64,000 bases of DNA, taken from contig LR990068.1 in assembly GCA_905147135.1 (NCBI GenBank), positions 3,058,001 through 3,122,000 on the forward strand, given 5' to 3'. A program made the translations under genes and the position numbers. Source of the stretch: Blastobasis lacticolella. Lineage: Eukaryota > Arthropoda > Insecta > Lepidoptera > Blastobasidae. Under the pieces are notes generated by a model. That model made no database searches and was not told where the DNA came from. It saw only the letters and a list, made by a program, of their open reading frames with translations. This document shows positions 1 to 8,887 of this stretch, in pieces; position 1 is the stretch's first letter; every line of letters starts with the position of its first letter.

Positions 1-128
1 ATAACACGTTACTCTGGCAGCAAAAATATAAATGTCCCTCCACTGCCAAAGCTACGGTTCCCCAAATTCCCACCCCATGGAGCACTGGAAACCTCACTCA
101 CCGGCAAAAACACAATACTATTTCTATT
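1..128 (-). repeat. Rep-F fragment, cut by window start
   Basis: It matches the reverse complement of the longer Rep-F copies at 4.7-5.1 kb and 37.0-37.4 kb (the CTCTGGCAGCAAAAA and CCCCATGGAGCACTGGAAAC blocks). The poly(A)-end half lies outside the window. Confidence 0.8.
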
Positions 129-364
129 GTATTGGTGTGTTAAAAATTGAAATATTTAACTCAAGGTTAGCCCCTAAATCATGCTGGTGCAAAATATAAT
201 TAAACTGCAAATTAGAATTTACCTTGATTACATTTAATGAATTTACTTTAGTGGAAAAAGCCACAAAAGCAAAACACCAAAATATTTTTCACTTTCCATA
301 CAAGCTACAGGACCTATACTATACCAATCCATGTCACGCTTGCCTTGTTTTATGTAGATATACA

Positions 365-508
365 CTTACAGAATACCGCAGCTAAACAATACTCTTTTAA
401 ATAGTAGATACTATTGGTGTTGCTAATGTCTATAGGCAGTGGTGACCACTTTCCATCAGGTGGCCCACTTGCCTGTTTGCTTACAGTACGACATTAAAAA
501 AAATATAT
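365..508 (+). repeat. Rep-F copy with internal deletion
   Basis: The 5' block (ACAGAATACCGCAGC) is followed directly by the 3' block (CCATCAGGTGGCCC, then CATTAAAAAAAA). About 190 bp present in the full copies is missing between them. The A-rich end marks a retroposon 3' terminus. Confidence 0.75.
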
Positions 509-514
509 TTATTT

Positions 515-622
515 TACCGCCCAAACTTATCTATCCCGATGCCCGCGTCGCTGTTGTTGACAATAAACGACATTTAAAAATGGCGACACATAGTTCCAGT
601 TTTGGCCACCAAGTCAGTTAAG
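515..622 (+). repeat. Rep-Q, two-copy dispersed repeat (copy 1)
   Basis: It matches 22.69-22.81 kb (GCGTCGCTGTTGTTGACAA, ATGGCGACACWTAGTTCCAG). In both places it lies next to a Rep-F end, so it may be part of a longer composite unit. A 60-residue open frame here has no recognisable domain. Confidence 0.6.
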
Positions 623-1012
623 TGTGGCACTTTACATGCAATTTTGAACGTCAATTTCAGAGATCGCAAAATATGAAGAGAGCCCAACGATAAAAAAGAT
701 GGCTGGACCCTACCAATAATATATGAGTCGCTATATCCATAGGTATTTCGTTTTTCTATGCATGAAAAGGGATGATTTCGTAGCAACAGAAGGTTGCACG
801 ATCGCTGTATGCATTTAAATATAGCTGGTACGGGAAAGGGTAGAAAATTTTGCCATACATTTCATACACAGTAAGCCTGCATCCCAGGGGTACCTACCCC
901 TGTCGAATTTTGTCGTGTTAGATGTTTATTGGTTTCCTTGCTTAATAAAACAAGGAACCCATATAGTTTGGCCTAATTGATTTATTGGTCTGTCTGCCCG
1001 CAGTTGTTGGTA
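623..1012. other. No feature recognised
   Basis: A+T-rich sequence without a recognisable repeat, RNA gene or coding signal. A 70-codon minus-strand frame over 574-786 shows no domain. Confidence 0.5.
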
Positions 1013-1106
1013 GTCCTTTTTTTATTAGACTTGCCAGGCGTTTGATCGCCATGTGGTAAGTTAAGATAGAGCGTGCTTGTCTAGGAATAGCCTATATACT
1101 CTCAAT
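1013..1106 (-). repeat. Rep-L fragment
   Basis: The segment runs from TTTTTTTATTAGAC through GCCAGGCGTTTGATCGCC to GTCTAGGAATAGCCTAT. It matches Rep-L at 47.3-47.6 kb and 49.7 kb in the same orientation. The T-run is the complement of an A tail. Confidence 0.65.
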
Positions 1107-1139
1107 GTGCGCACATACGCACATAACAATATGATTTGA

Positions 1140-1322
1140 TTGTAAGTTTTGTATTTAATTTAAGCTTTGTTTTGGTCACGAATGTTATCTAGTGAAATTT
1201 AATTATGTAAAAGAGCTAGATTCTCCTGATACAAGTATTTATATACTTAATAGGAGATCTCCACCTAAATTAGATGTGTAAATTTAAAATCGAAATAAAT
1301 CATTTATTATTATTATTATTAT
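1140..1322 (+). repeat. Putative retroposon 3' end with (TTA)n tail
   Basis: A CGAAATAAATC segment with a possible AATAAA signal runs straight into a TTATTATTATTATTA microsatellite. That arrangement is usual for LINE or SINE 3' ends. No coding part is preserved. Confidence 0.4.
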
Positions 1323-1370
1323 ACTCTAATCTTGAAGAAGAAGAAGTCCAGATTATAATTATCAGGTAAT

Positions 1371-1640
1371 ACACTCGCTGGCCGTGTGGTGTCCGGCAGA
1401 GTAGAATAGCACCAACCCCTTACACTCATGGGTGTCGTACAAGGCGACTAATGTTTTCGAGGCAAAAAATCAAGAGTCTCCGTAGTCTGGAAAATGGGCA
1501 GCAGCATTTTCCATTGTATTATTTCTCCAACCCGCCTGCCAAGCGTGGAGATTATGGCAATAACCTCCCCTTTCGTGGGAGAGGCCCTAAGTCCTGCAGT
1601 GGACTGTTACGGGCTGTGATGATGTGATGATGACACTCGC
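1371..1640 (+). mobile_element. SINE-A copy with 8-bp target-site duplication
   Basis: The element spans about 1379-1632 and opens with TGGCCGTGTGGTGTCCGGCA. It ends GGGCTGTGATGATGTGATGATG and is flanked by ACACTCGC at 1371-1378 and 1633-1640. The perfect duplication plus the (GAT)n tail shows insertion by retroposition. The middle differs slightly from other copies: TTTCTCCAACC replaces the longer AACACTGCGATCTCC block. It has no coding capacity. Confidence 0.9.
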
Positions 1641-1995
1641 AGAGAACATATTCCATTCTTTAGCCGTACGCATTAAAAAGCATTCCGATTATAAATCGTA
1701 TACATTTTAATTATTTATTTTACCAAAACGAAAGAAAATATATTTATGTACTAGTGTACAGCGTTAAGTTCGGATAATATCCAATAGATGGCGTTGTACA
1801 CGTTTGCGTTCTTATTCTACATCGCGGGAGCAAGTTCGCTATCGAAAAGATATAGTGTTTTAGAGAGATTTGTATATTGACCAAATTTTTGAGGAGTAAA
1901 CTATTGTTCGAGTATCTTGACTAGTTTTACTTGCATAAGCACCCTTGGTAGTTGGACCCCTTTAATGGTGTGAGGGTTTTACAACTAGCAAAATA
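1641..1995. other. Unassigned stretch
   Basis: No repeat or coding signal recognised. It contains one AGATGGCG motif at 1786-1793, compared with the cluster at 54.3-57.4 kb in the findings. Confidence 0.5.
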
Positions 1996-2034
1996 TTGCA
2001 GGAATCAAAACAAATAAACTAATACTAAAATAAA

Positions 2035-2351
2035 AAAGTCATCTGCATCGCTGCCTCTGAATGATGCCCAGAAAGCTACGTTACGTTGGATAGCAAAACT
2101 TATCCTCTGTCCGAGGAACAAGCCAGCTCTTCAGTCACTTGTGACGTCTACTAATTTTTTGCTAAATCTTTATAAAATTTCAAAGCCTCAGGGCCCCATG
2201 GTCCCAACGTCTCGACGCCAAACGGCTGAAATATAATGAATATTATTGAATCAAACGTGCAATAAATCTGGTAATTATCTAGGGACATGATATTCTTGAG
2301 TGTGATAATAATCAGGGAACAGGGATCAGGGAGCTGGAAGATCCATAACAC
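2035..2351 (-). pseudogene. LINE ORF C-terminal fragment (VETLGPWG ... GQRIS.AIQR domain)
   Basis: On the minus strand one frame encodes FGVETLGPWGPEA and a short Lys/Asp-rich helix. After a stop, a shifted frame encodes RAGLFLGQRISFAIQR. The same end domain occurs at 45.5-45.6 kb (plus strand) as GQRISLAIQRGNAASLLG followed by a stop. I associate this domain with the region after the reverse transcriptase in a multi-copy non-LTR element, but I cannot name the clade. At least one frameshift or stop lies near 2150, so it is dead. No RT motif survives upstream at 2350-2480. Confidence 0.6.
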
Positions 2352-2626
2352 AAGGATGAAGCGTTCGTCCGGATCGCGTTTCCTGATGGTGGAAAGGGGC
2401 CGGCGGAATGAGGTCGCAGCAAGTGTTTCGCATACCTGAAACCTGAGCCTCAGAAACTAATAAGTCCTTAGCGAGCTCTTCATTGTGGCTAATCCAAGAA
2501 GATTGGATAGAGATAATCGATTTTACAAATACAACAATTAGAGCCCGTTGCTACGTCACCGCTTGCAAACCGTACAAAAAACGCATAAGCGTCGCGCCCG
2601 CATAGTCGTAGCAACCGGACACAAAT
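2352..2626. other. Unassigned; possibly more of the flanking LINE remnant
   Basis: No clear domain. A short inverted repeat (GTTGCTACG at 2547 and CGTAGCAAC near 2605) could be a tiny foldback. Confidence 0.35.
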
Positions 2627-2910
2627 CGTTTTTTTTTTTTTTATAACAAGCTTGCGGCCTGCCTGATGGTAAGCAGTCACCGCAGCCTACGAACGTTTGC
2701 AATACAAGGGGCATCACCCACGCGTTGCCGACCCCGTGAAAACCTTTTTACCCCTTTCTTGAAGAACTCCATGTTGTACTCTCCAGGGAAAACCTCTCCA
2801 GGTACTTCATTCCACAACCATAGTGTGCGTGGGATCGTGCAGTCTTTCACGACGCGGTGACTACGCGGGTGGGACACGGTGACTGAGCGCGCGCAATGCG
2901 GGTGCTGCAT
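2627..2910 (-). pseudogene. Rep-E: LINE reverse transcriptase C-terminal tail with poly(A)
   Basis: Read on the minus strand, about 77 codons are open: RDCTIPRTLWLWNEVPGEVF, then GEYNMEFFKKGVKRF, ending RGRQRVGDAP. The LWN-x-LP motif followed by an FKK..V..F helix is the typical C-terminus of Jockey/CR1-type non-LTR reverse transcriptases. The 3' UTR contains the shared CCATCAGG signature and ends in a run of at least 13 A (T on the plus strand, 2628-2642). Everything upstream of the tail is missing, so this is a 5'-truncated, non-functional copy. Other copies lie at 15.2, 16.7, 27.7, 44.7, 48.8 and 52.0 kb. Confidence 0.75.
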
Positions 2911-3245
2911 GTTGGTTTACAAATACTAAAATAAGCTTTCTGTCATCAGCATAGAAACCACAATTGCATAAATATTGGGACAAATCGTTCAGAACTCGCG
3001 TACATCTGTCTGGCGGTCAATGCACATGATTCGCCTAGGCGGTTATGTGCGTGGCGCGTATCGGTGCCCGGTGTCTCGCCGGAGTAAGCCCTCGTACGCG
3101 CTGATCGGTCTGCATGCGGCGCCCCCTACCTGGATGAGCTCGCTTAACTTCCCTTTGTTTTCCGTTAGATTTTTGACTTTTGAAAAGAGATTGATTAACG
3201 TAATCCTAATTCAATAAATACTTTTTCATTTTCATTTTCATTTTC
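2911..3245 (+). repeat. Rep-R plus retroposon 3' end with (TTTCA)n tail
   Basis: The first part (TAGAAACCACAATTGCA) resembles 36.49-36.63 kb. The last part, AATTCAATAAATACTTTTTC, carries an AATAAA signal and runs into TTTTCATTTTCATTTTC. An 80-codon plus-strand frame at 2975-3217 has no recognised domain and is probably fortuitous. Confidence 0.5.
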
Positions 3246-3565
3246 AATGCCTGGCTTGTCTAATATAAAGAAAAAAAGATAAAACGACCGAAAGCAGCTG
3301 CTATTTCAGCAAGTCGTTACATGCAGGGACGTTTTAACGGCTAAAGTATTGGGGTAATATTTCTTAAAACTTAAATGGGGCGATGTGTATCACTTTGCGA
3401 GTTTTTCGGAGTTCTGTACGCAAATGGGATGAGCTAGAGAGATTTGTGAGGACACCGTAGCTAGTGGAACAATGTTTGTGCCTAGTCCTACAGGGAAAAG
3501 TCGTAGGTGTTTCTATGTATATTTAATGTATGTATGTATGTGAGGCCGTTTGGTGTTTGGCAGAG
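3246..3565. other. Unassigned stretch
   Basis: Nothing beyond a short GTATGTATGTATG tract near 3526-3541. Confidence 0.5.
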
Positions 3566-3615
3566 TGAAAATTACGTTGCGGTGACAATACGGGCGCTGC
3601 GCATTTGTTTATTCA
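3566..3615 (+). repeat. Rep-R fragment
   Basis: GCGGTGACAATACGGGCGCTG and TAATAAAATAAGCTT match the Rep-R copies near 2.9 and 36.5 kb. Confidence 0.5.
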
Positions 3616-4006
3616 TAATAAAATAAGCTTGCTACCAGGGGAACCTGACCTGAGGGCCTATCGGCTATCTCAGTGGACAACTGAATTTGACATAAAAAAA
3701 TCTGACACTACTCTAATTTGGTAGACGCTATTGCCAGTTTTCAACGTAGATGACGTGGTGTAGAATTATCTAGTGTCAAATACAGTTGTCAACTGAGTTA
3801 GCCAATAGCCCCGCAGAATGGGACAGTCGCTGGATGTACAGGTTTCATCACGACGTTTTCTCTCACCGGAAGCATTCAACTAATGTTAAACTAAATAACT
3901 CAGAAAAGAGTCATTGGTACATGGCAGCAGTAGGATTCGAACCCGGTACCTCTCGCTTACGGGTCGGATACTTTAACCACTCGACCACCGACGCTCATCG
4001 CTGACA
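3616..4006 (-). mobile_element. SINE-B copy split by a MITE
   Basis: The minus-strand SINE-B runs from the tRNA-like head at about 4000-3930 (B-box complement GGATTCGAACC near 3934-3944; A-box region CCACTCGACCACCGACG) to the 3' body at 3617-3641 (CTACCAGGGGAACCTGACC). A ~165-bp palindromic MITE interrupts the body near 3642. The continuation AGAATGGGACAGTCGC sits on the far side of the MITE. The distal tail is missing. Confidence 0.75.
3648..3810. mobile_element. MITE-K copy 1 (about 39-bp imperfect TIRs)
   Basis: The left end GGGCCTATCGGCTATCTCAG pairs with the right end, whose reverse complement begins GGGGCTATTGGCTAACTCAG. About 34 of 39 positions match, ending ATTTGACA. A nearly identical copy lies at 47.36-47.52 kb. 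It has no coding capacity. The superfamily is unassigned because I could not fix the target duplication. Confidence 0.85.
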
Positions 4007-4186
4007 AATGTAAAATCACAACATAATTATCATATTTACTATACGAAATAAATATCAATATTGTAATGTACTGAACCCTTCGTGTGAATATCTGCCTTGA
4101 TCAATAATTCACCATTACAAGATTACACCCAAAACACTTGGGGTGAACTCATCTTGGAGTGAAGTAAAAAATTTTAAACAGTAACA
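4007..4186. other. Unassigned spacer
   Basis: A+T-rich, nothing recognised. Confidence 0.5.
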
Positions 4187-4363
4187 AATTGGAAGGCTCG
4201 GCCACAGCCTGAGGCGCTATCCTAATTGGCAATGGTCGTGCGACGGGTGGTTTTGAGGTCTCCTATTGATCGGTCGACATCCGTCGTACGACCATGATCG
4301 CACGGCCGTTGCCACAATTAGGACAGCGCCTCAGGCTGTAGCCGCGCCTCCCAATTTATTGCT
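4187..4363. mobile_element. MITE-2 copy 1 (long palindromic ends)
   Basis: The left arm GCCTGAGGCGCTATCCTAAT is matched by the reverse complement of the right arm, GCCTGAGGCGCTGTCCTAAT. Homology continues through (C)AATGGTCGTGCGA versus CAACGGCCGTGCGA. A second copy at 57.97-58.11 kb shares the GCGCTGTCCTAATTGGC ends and the GTCGAC interior. No open frame. Confidence 0.85.
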
Positions 4364-4724
4364 GTTTGAAATTTCCAAGCACCTGAGACTGCTCCATTCG
4401 CCCCAGTAGCTTTCCCCTTCTAGTAAAGAAAATGAGAAACATAGTTTTTACCCGACTACGGCGGTGCCAAGGAAGGATACTAGGTAGTGGTCACTCATCA
4501 TCATGACAAGTGTCACGGGCGAGACGTCAGACCACGCCCCCTCATCCAAAAAGCGACTTTATTTTGTACTGTATAAGGATCAGTATCAAATGTCTAGCTG
4601 CCTCCAAGATTGGCTCTGGCGCAGTGTCGTAATTAAATAGATTGCTTTACAAGTAGCTGCGAGATTCTAGCCCGATTACGTCTTAACGGTACTAGGTATC
4701 TATATAATTCTTCTTTTTTTAACA
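4364..4724. other. Unassigned stretch
   Basis: Nothing recognised. The minus-strand open frame over 4633-4923 is largely Rep-F read antisense. Confidence 0.5.
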
Positions 4725-5073
4725 GTTTGAAAAGAGGTAGGGCATAGCGGGATATCCCGTTCGAATTGGAGCCGCCCGACTGGGGAAGTACCTCCACCTT
4801 ACAGAATACCGCAGCTAAACAATATTCTTTTAAATAGTATTGTGTTTCTGCCGGTGAGTAAGGTTTCCAGTTCTCCATGGGGTGGGAATTTGGGGAACCG
4901 TGGCTTTGGCAGTGGAGGGACATTTGCCTTTTTGCTGCCAGAGTAACGTGTTATAGAGGTGGGCAACGCATCGGCAATACTCTCGGTGTTACTAATGTCT
5001 ATAGGCAGTGGTGACCACTTTCAATCAGGTGGCACGCTTGCCTGTTTGCCTACCGAATGACATAAAAAAAAAG
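4725..5073 (+). repeat. Rep-F, near full-length copy with A tail
   Basis: The order of blocks is GGGCATAGCGGGATATCCCG, CTTACAGAATACCGCAGC, GGTGGGAATTTGGGGAACCG, CTCTGGCAG region, CAGGTGG, then GACATAAAAAAAAA. It aligns along its whole length with 37.02-37.37 kb. The terminal ATAAAAAAAA indicates retroposition. The plus strand has long open stretches but no recognised domain, so it is either a LINE 3' region or a LINE-dependent non-autonomous element. Confidence 0.8.
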
Positions 5074-5465
5074 TTCAAATTATTTTTTATTGCTCACGGA
5101 CACGGATGGACAGCCCACCTGATGGAAAGCAGTTACCTGTCCCTATTACTTCATAATAAAGCTCCCTCAATTGTCACGAAAAACGGCGTAAAAGCATCTA
5201 CGTTATTGTCATGCAGAAACCGTGGCGGGCAAATACTTATTTCGTTTTAACTGACTCCCTCGGGTCTCGCAGCTTGTTAATAAGAGAGCAGCCTTGGTAA
5301 GGGTCGATATGTTTGCCAGAAATAATAACTGCTGTGGGTGTTTTATTGTATGAATTCGTTTATTAGACGGAAAGAAAAGGCAAAGCCCTTAGGGTGACTG
5401 CTGCGTTGACAATGACGCGTGCGCGGACGTGCGGTCCGGGCGCTGTTTTTGAGCATATAAAAAAA
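5074..5465. other. Mostly unassigned; Rep-H-like tail at 5090-5135
   Basis: GGACAGCCCACCTGATGGAAAG near 5110 resembles the complement of the shared LINE 3' signature. The remainder shows nothing recognisable. Confidence 0.4.
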
Positions 5466-5707
5466 AAGACGTGGACAAATTCACACAGCGCTATCTAGCC
5501 CCAAAGTAAGCAAAGCTTGTGTTATGGGTGCTAGATAACTGATAAACTACTTATATACTTTTTAAATACATACTTATTATACATAGAACACCCAGACCCG
5601 TAACAGAAATTAAAATTCATCATTTCAATTTCTGCCCGGCCGGGAATCGAACTCGGGACCTCTTGCGTGGTAGACCGGCATGTTGACCACTGAACCACTC
5701 AGGTCGT
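5466..5707 (-). mobile_element. SINE-C copy, tRNA-derived
   Basis: On the minus strand the head GACCTGAGTGGTTCAGTGG (A-box-like) is followed by GAGTTCGATTCCCGGCCGGG (B-box). The body then runs through TAATAAGTATGTATTT and GTTTATCAGTTATCTAGCAC to GGGGCTAGATAGCGCTGTG. It is nearly full length. Other copies lie at 24.6, 28.6 and 46.7 kb. Pol III boxes are visible, but with no anticodon-arm integrity this is a SINE head and not a tRNA gene. Confidence 0.85.
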
Positions 5708-6055
5708 CCATAACATTTACGATTCATGCAATTGCAGGTGTTATCATCACCATTATCGTGAAGTCCAGGGTCCGCTTTACTACTAATTCTTCTCCATTTC
5801 GCCCGGACTTCGGTATCCGTTAAATAACAATTAAAGATAGACAGCAGTACCATATAATATAACACTACATATTTTGAGACCTAACTTTTAGTTAATTAGT
5901 ACTGAATGTACTCAAAGATTTTTAAACGTTTTTATATTTTTGCTATATTATTTATTATCAATTACTTACAGCAATTAAAAATAGACCAAAATACCATACA
6001 ATATAATACAGGCAACAAAATTGCAAAAAGGCAGCAGCGTTGTCACTGTGAGGAC
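5708..6055. repeat. Local duplication, copy 1, with RTE-like 3' fragment
   Basis: About 5850-6053 recurs at 6424-6690 (CACTACATATTTTGAGACC, TAGTTAATTAGTACTGAATG, then CAATATAATACAGGCAAC). About 5738-5820, encoding EVRAKWRRISSKADPG on the minus strand, recurs at 6785-6866. That peptide is the RAKWRRLSRKADP-type tail of an RTE-like LINE, also seen at 58.4-58.7 kb. Rep-H sequence flanks the inserted part (TTTACGATTCATGCAATTGC and GCAGCAGCGTTGTCACTGTG). Confidence 0.7.
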
Positions 6056-6283
6056 TATGCGTTGCGACTATGCGTACTATATAGCGTTCCGGCTCTGCCT
6101 GGCATTGTCGAGCACGGTTCGGTCGTGGTTGGCGAGGGATACGTTTATCTACGGCCATAGGCGGTCAGCGTGTCACTGTGTGTGTCCTTCCTGCTTTCCT
6201 ACCCCCTCCTTTTTGACGATTTAAAGAGATATTTAATGTCCTAATCAATAAAGAAATTTTGAATTTTGAATTTTGATGTTTTC
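6056..6283 (+). repeat. Putative retroposon 3' end with (AATTTTG)n tail
   Basis: CAATAAAGAAATTTTGAATTTTGAATTTTGA (6247-6277) has a poly(A)-signal-like AATAAA leading into a short tandem tail. The upstream sequence (GCGTGTCACTGTGTGTG) has no recognised domain. Confidence 0.45.
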
Positions 6284-6425
6284 CCTCACCGTAAGAGCAT
6301 CGGTTAGTATTCAACTAATGTATATAACTCAGAAAACAGTCATTGGTACATGGCCGGAGCGGGATTTGAACCCGGGACCTCTGGCTTACGAGTCAGATAC
6401 TCTAACCGCTCGGCTACCGATGCTC
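6284..6425 (-). mobile_element. SINE-B 5' part
   Basis: The minus-strand tRNA-like head ends at about 6423. The complementary B-box GGATTTGAACC is at 6371-6381 and the A-box region CGCTCGGCTACCGA is at 6408-6421. Only the first ~140 bp is present, ending at GTGAGGGAAAACATC. Confidence 0.8.
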
Positions 6426-6690
6426 AATATAACACTACATATTTAGAGACCTAACTTTTAGTTAATTAGTACTGAATGTACTCAAAGACTAAACATCGTT
6501 CGAGAATCTCTTACATTCATTCAGAAATTTTTATAAATTTTTGCTTTATTATTTATTATGAATTACGATAGTTTGACCTATAAATAACAATTACAAATTG
6601 CAAAAAATACTACAGACTATAATACCATACAATATAATACAGGCAACAAAATTGCAAAAAAGCAGCAGCGTTGTCACTGTGAGGACTATG
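6424..6690. repeat. Local duplication, copy 2
   Basis: It is a diverged direct copy of about 5850-6053, with 60-70 bp of extra sequence near 6490-6560. Confidence 0.7.
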
Positions 6691-6784
6691 ATACTTCGTT
6701 GATTGGACACTAACCGATAATCTTACGATAAGGTTTCCCTCGTTTTCATTGTGATGAAACCTGCACATTAATGTGCATTTTCAG

Positions 6785-6866
6785 ATGTTATCATCATCAT
6801 TATTGTGATGTCCAGAGTCCGCTTTCCTACTAATTCTTCTCGATTTCGCCCGGATATCGGTATCGG
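6785..6866 (-). repeat. RTE-like LINE 3' fragment, duplicated block
   Basis: It matches 5738-5820 with a few substitutions (CCAGRGTCCGCTTTMCTACT). It serves as the target into which the next SINE-B inserted. Confidence 0.65.
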
Positions 6867-6871
6867 CCTGT

Positions 6872-7228
6872 CGGTGGCCAAGCGGTTAGAGTATGCAACT
6901 CGTAAGCCAGAGGTCCCGGGTTCGAATCCCGCTCCGGCCATGTACCAATGACTGTTTTCTGAGTTACGTACATTAGTTGAATACTAACCGATGCTCTTAC
7001 GGTGAGGGAAAACATCGTGATGAAACCTGCACATTCAGGCGACTGGATGTGTAACCATGATCCAATCTGGTCAGGTTCCCCTGGTAGCAGGGTCATGGAG
7101 GTCAGATGGCAGTCGCTCCACTGTAATTACCTGACTTGCCAAATCCTGGATCATGGTCAAGGCGGACCCCGGGCCCTCGAGAGCACAACCGGGACATTAA
7201 CGCCAAGATGATTTATTTGATTTTTTTT
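6872..7228 (+). mobile_element. Full-length SINE-B with perfect 17-bp TSD
   Basis: This is a non-coding retroposon transcribed by RNA polymerase III and copied in trans by a LINE. The A-box TGGCCAAGCGG is at 6875-6885 and the B-box GGTTCGAATCC at 6919-6929. The body follows (CTTACGGTGAGGGAAAACAT, CTGGATCATGGTCAAGGCGG), ending ACATTAACGCCAAGATGATT and a T-rich tail. TATCGGTATCGGCCTGT flanks it at 6855-6871 and 7229-7245. The clean duplication defines both ends, making this the best reference copy in the window. Confidence 0.95.
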
Positions 7229-7245
7229 TATCGGTATCGGCCTGT

Positions 7246-7330
7246 AAAGGCGACTTAATGTGTAATAATTATCCAATCTAGTCAGGTTCCTCTCTCACAA
7301 AGTCACGGAGGTCATATGAAGGTAATTACG
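7246..7330 (+). repeat. Older SINE-B body fragment
   Basis: GGCGACTTAATGTGTAATAA, ATCCAATCTAGTCAGGTTCC and CACGGAGGTCATATG follow the SINE-B body with many substitutions. Confidence 0.6.
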
Positions 7331-8217
7331 TATGGGCTTAAGTGAAAATTTATGTCCTTAGTTTTGAATCGGAAGCTTGCCACGCCTTGCCACAAATCTT
7401 GGCACGACAGCTTTAGACGATAATCCAGAACTGGCATAATGAATCAGCTGATTTCTAGCACAACCTCCTGCTAAGATAATATCGGGTTTCCTAAAAGAAA
7501 GATTGCCAGCGAGGTGTTATTACCCGTATTTTAAGAAGTCGCAAACAAGAAAAAATTTGGGCAAATGGATAGAACATCGTCACAAGTTACCATAAGCATA
7601 GACTTAATCTGGATCCCAGCACATCAAGGGATAGTGGGCAATGAAAGAGCCGATTTATTAGCAAAGAACGCAACTACAACTCCGATTCTGAACAATAATC
7701 TCCCAGTCACTCTTGAGGAGGCCAAAAGACATTATTCAGCAAAAATAAAAGAGCACTGAAATGCATAATGGAAGCCAGTCAGATCCCATCTTCAAGCAAT
7801 AAGACAAGACATCCACTCTGCCAGACCACACATCCCATCAAGTAGAAGAGACCAAGTCACAATCACCAGACTTAGAACCGGTCACATAAATGCGTCTCAT
7901 ATTCATTGTATTACCAAGGAAGATCGAAAGACATGTCCACCTTACGCCAGCAAGAGAGAAGTTCAACATCCCAGGATCCATCAACAGCATTCTAGACTCA
8001 TCGGACGTCTGCTCAAGAACCCTCAAGTTTATTAAAGCAATTAATGCAATCCAATTTATTTAAAAGTACCTTAATCTATCATTGTTATAACTGATTTATT
8101 TCTTGGTTTTTATGTATCACTTATTAATATCTATAATTAACTAAATATTGTATAATGTCGTCGCTTAAAACCTTGCTGTTATAAAGCGACTTCAAATAAA
8201 AAAAAAAAAAAAAAAAA
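7331..8217 (+). pseudogene. Non-LTR retrotransposon 3' end: RNase H domain, tail and poly(A)
   Basis: An open stretch at 7565-7759 encodes LIWIPAHQGIVGNERADLL, the C-terminal RNase H signature (WIPAHxGxxGNExAD). That domain is carried by I, R1, LOA and some Jockey-group LINEs. Downstream, codons for ITRLRTGHINASHIHC match the conserved RLRTGH stretch that normally precedes a C-terminal zinc knuckle. The expected Cys/His spacing is degraded. Frames change near 7760 and a stop ends the tail near 8035. The 3' UTR finishes in 20 A at about 8198-8217. No RT domain is recognisable in 7331-7564, so the copy is 5'-truncated and dead. Confidence 0.75.
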
Positions 8218-8689
8218 GGTTACCGGTAAATATAAATACGTGTGGACTCGGGTACTGCCGCGGTAAAGCTATTGCATAGCATTTTTTATCAACTTTTAAA
8301 ATTATAATTATTTATTTATTTTATTTATGCAGTATTTTTTTTCTTTGATATTAATTCGAGCTAATTAATGCGAGCTTCGTACAGTCGTACCATATACATA
8401 CACGTTAAGGTTCAACTAGTCGCGGGCTCGAACCCACTCGTGGACGCGGCCAAACAGCACGCTGTCTCACCTAGCATTGTGTCTAAAAGATATAGAATCA
8501 GTTATGAGCAGTTAGCAGCTAGTCTACACGCATACGTCTAGTCGCACGCACACAAACACCGTGCCGAAGTCTGCCGAACTGAAACGACGTTAAACGATGC
8601 ACGGCTTTCAACGCCGCACCGCTGTGCCGGTCGGAGTGGGGGGTGTTAGGTTTTTTTCGTTACGGAATTTCTTGATTCGGACGCCGCGC
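8218..8689. other. Unassigned stretch
   Basis: Partly A+T-rich, partly G+C-rich (8400-8650). No repeat or coding signal recognised. CGGGCTCGAACCC near 8424 is B-box-like, but no A-box or tRNA fold is evident around it. Confidence 0.45.
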
Positions 8690-8699
8690 TCATAAATTA

Positions 8700-8887
8700 A
8701 AATTAAATTAAATTAAATATATTTATTTATCAGATTATTATGGAATCCAAAATGTTAGTATCAATATTATCTTATACCACTATGTTAGTAATACAAATTT
8801 ATAAAATTAGGTAAGTATACGTAGGCACAGGTTGAAACCCTCATCATCAAACACTCCGCCAGGCTGAGATCAGACAAGAAAGCACAT
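8700..8887 (-). other. LINE 3' UTR and tail
   Basis: From the stop at 8888 toward 8700 the minus strand runs through AAATTTGTATTACTAACA to GATAAATAAATATATTTAA and an ATTTA-type tandem tail. No A(n) longer than four is seen. Confidence 0.6.

Noticed and set aside
6872..6945. Possible tRNA gene (A and B boxes, GGTTCGAATCC)
   Set aside because: The same head with the same downstream body recurs many times with TSDs and has no closing acceptor stem. It is a SINE head.
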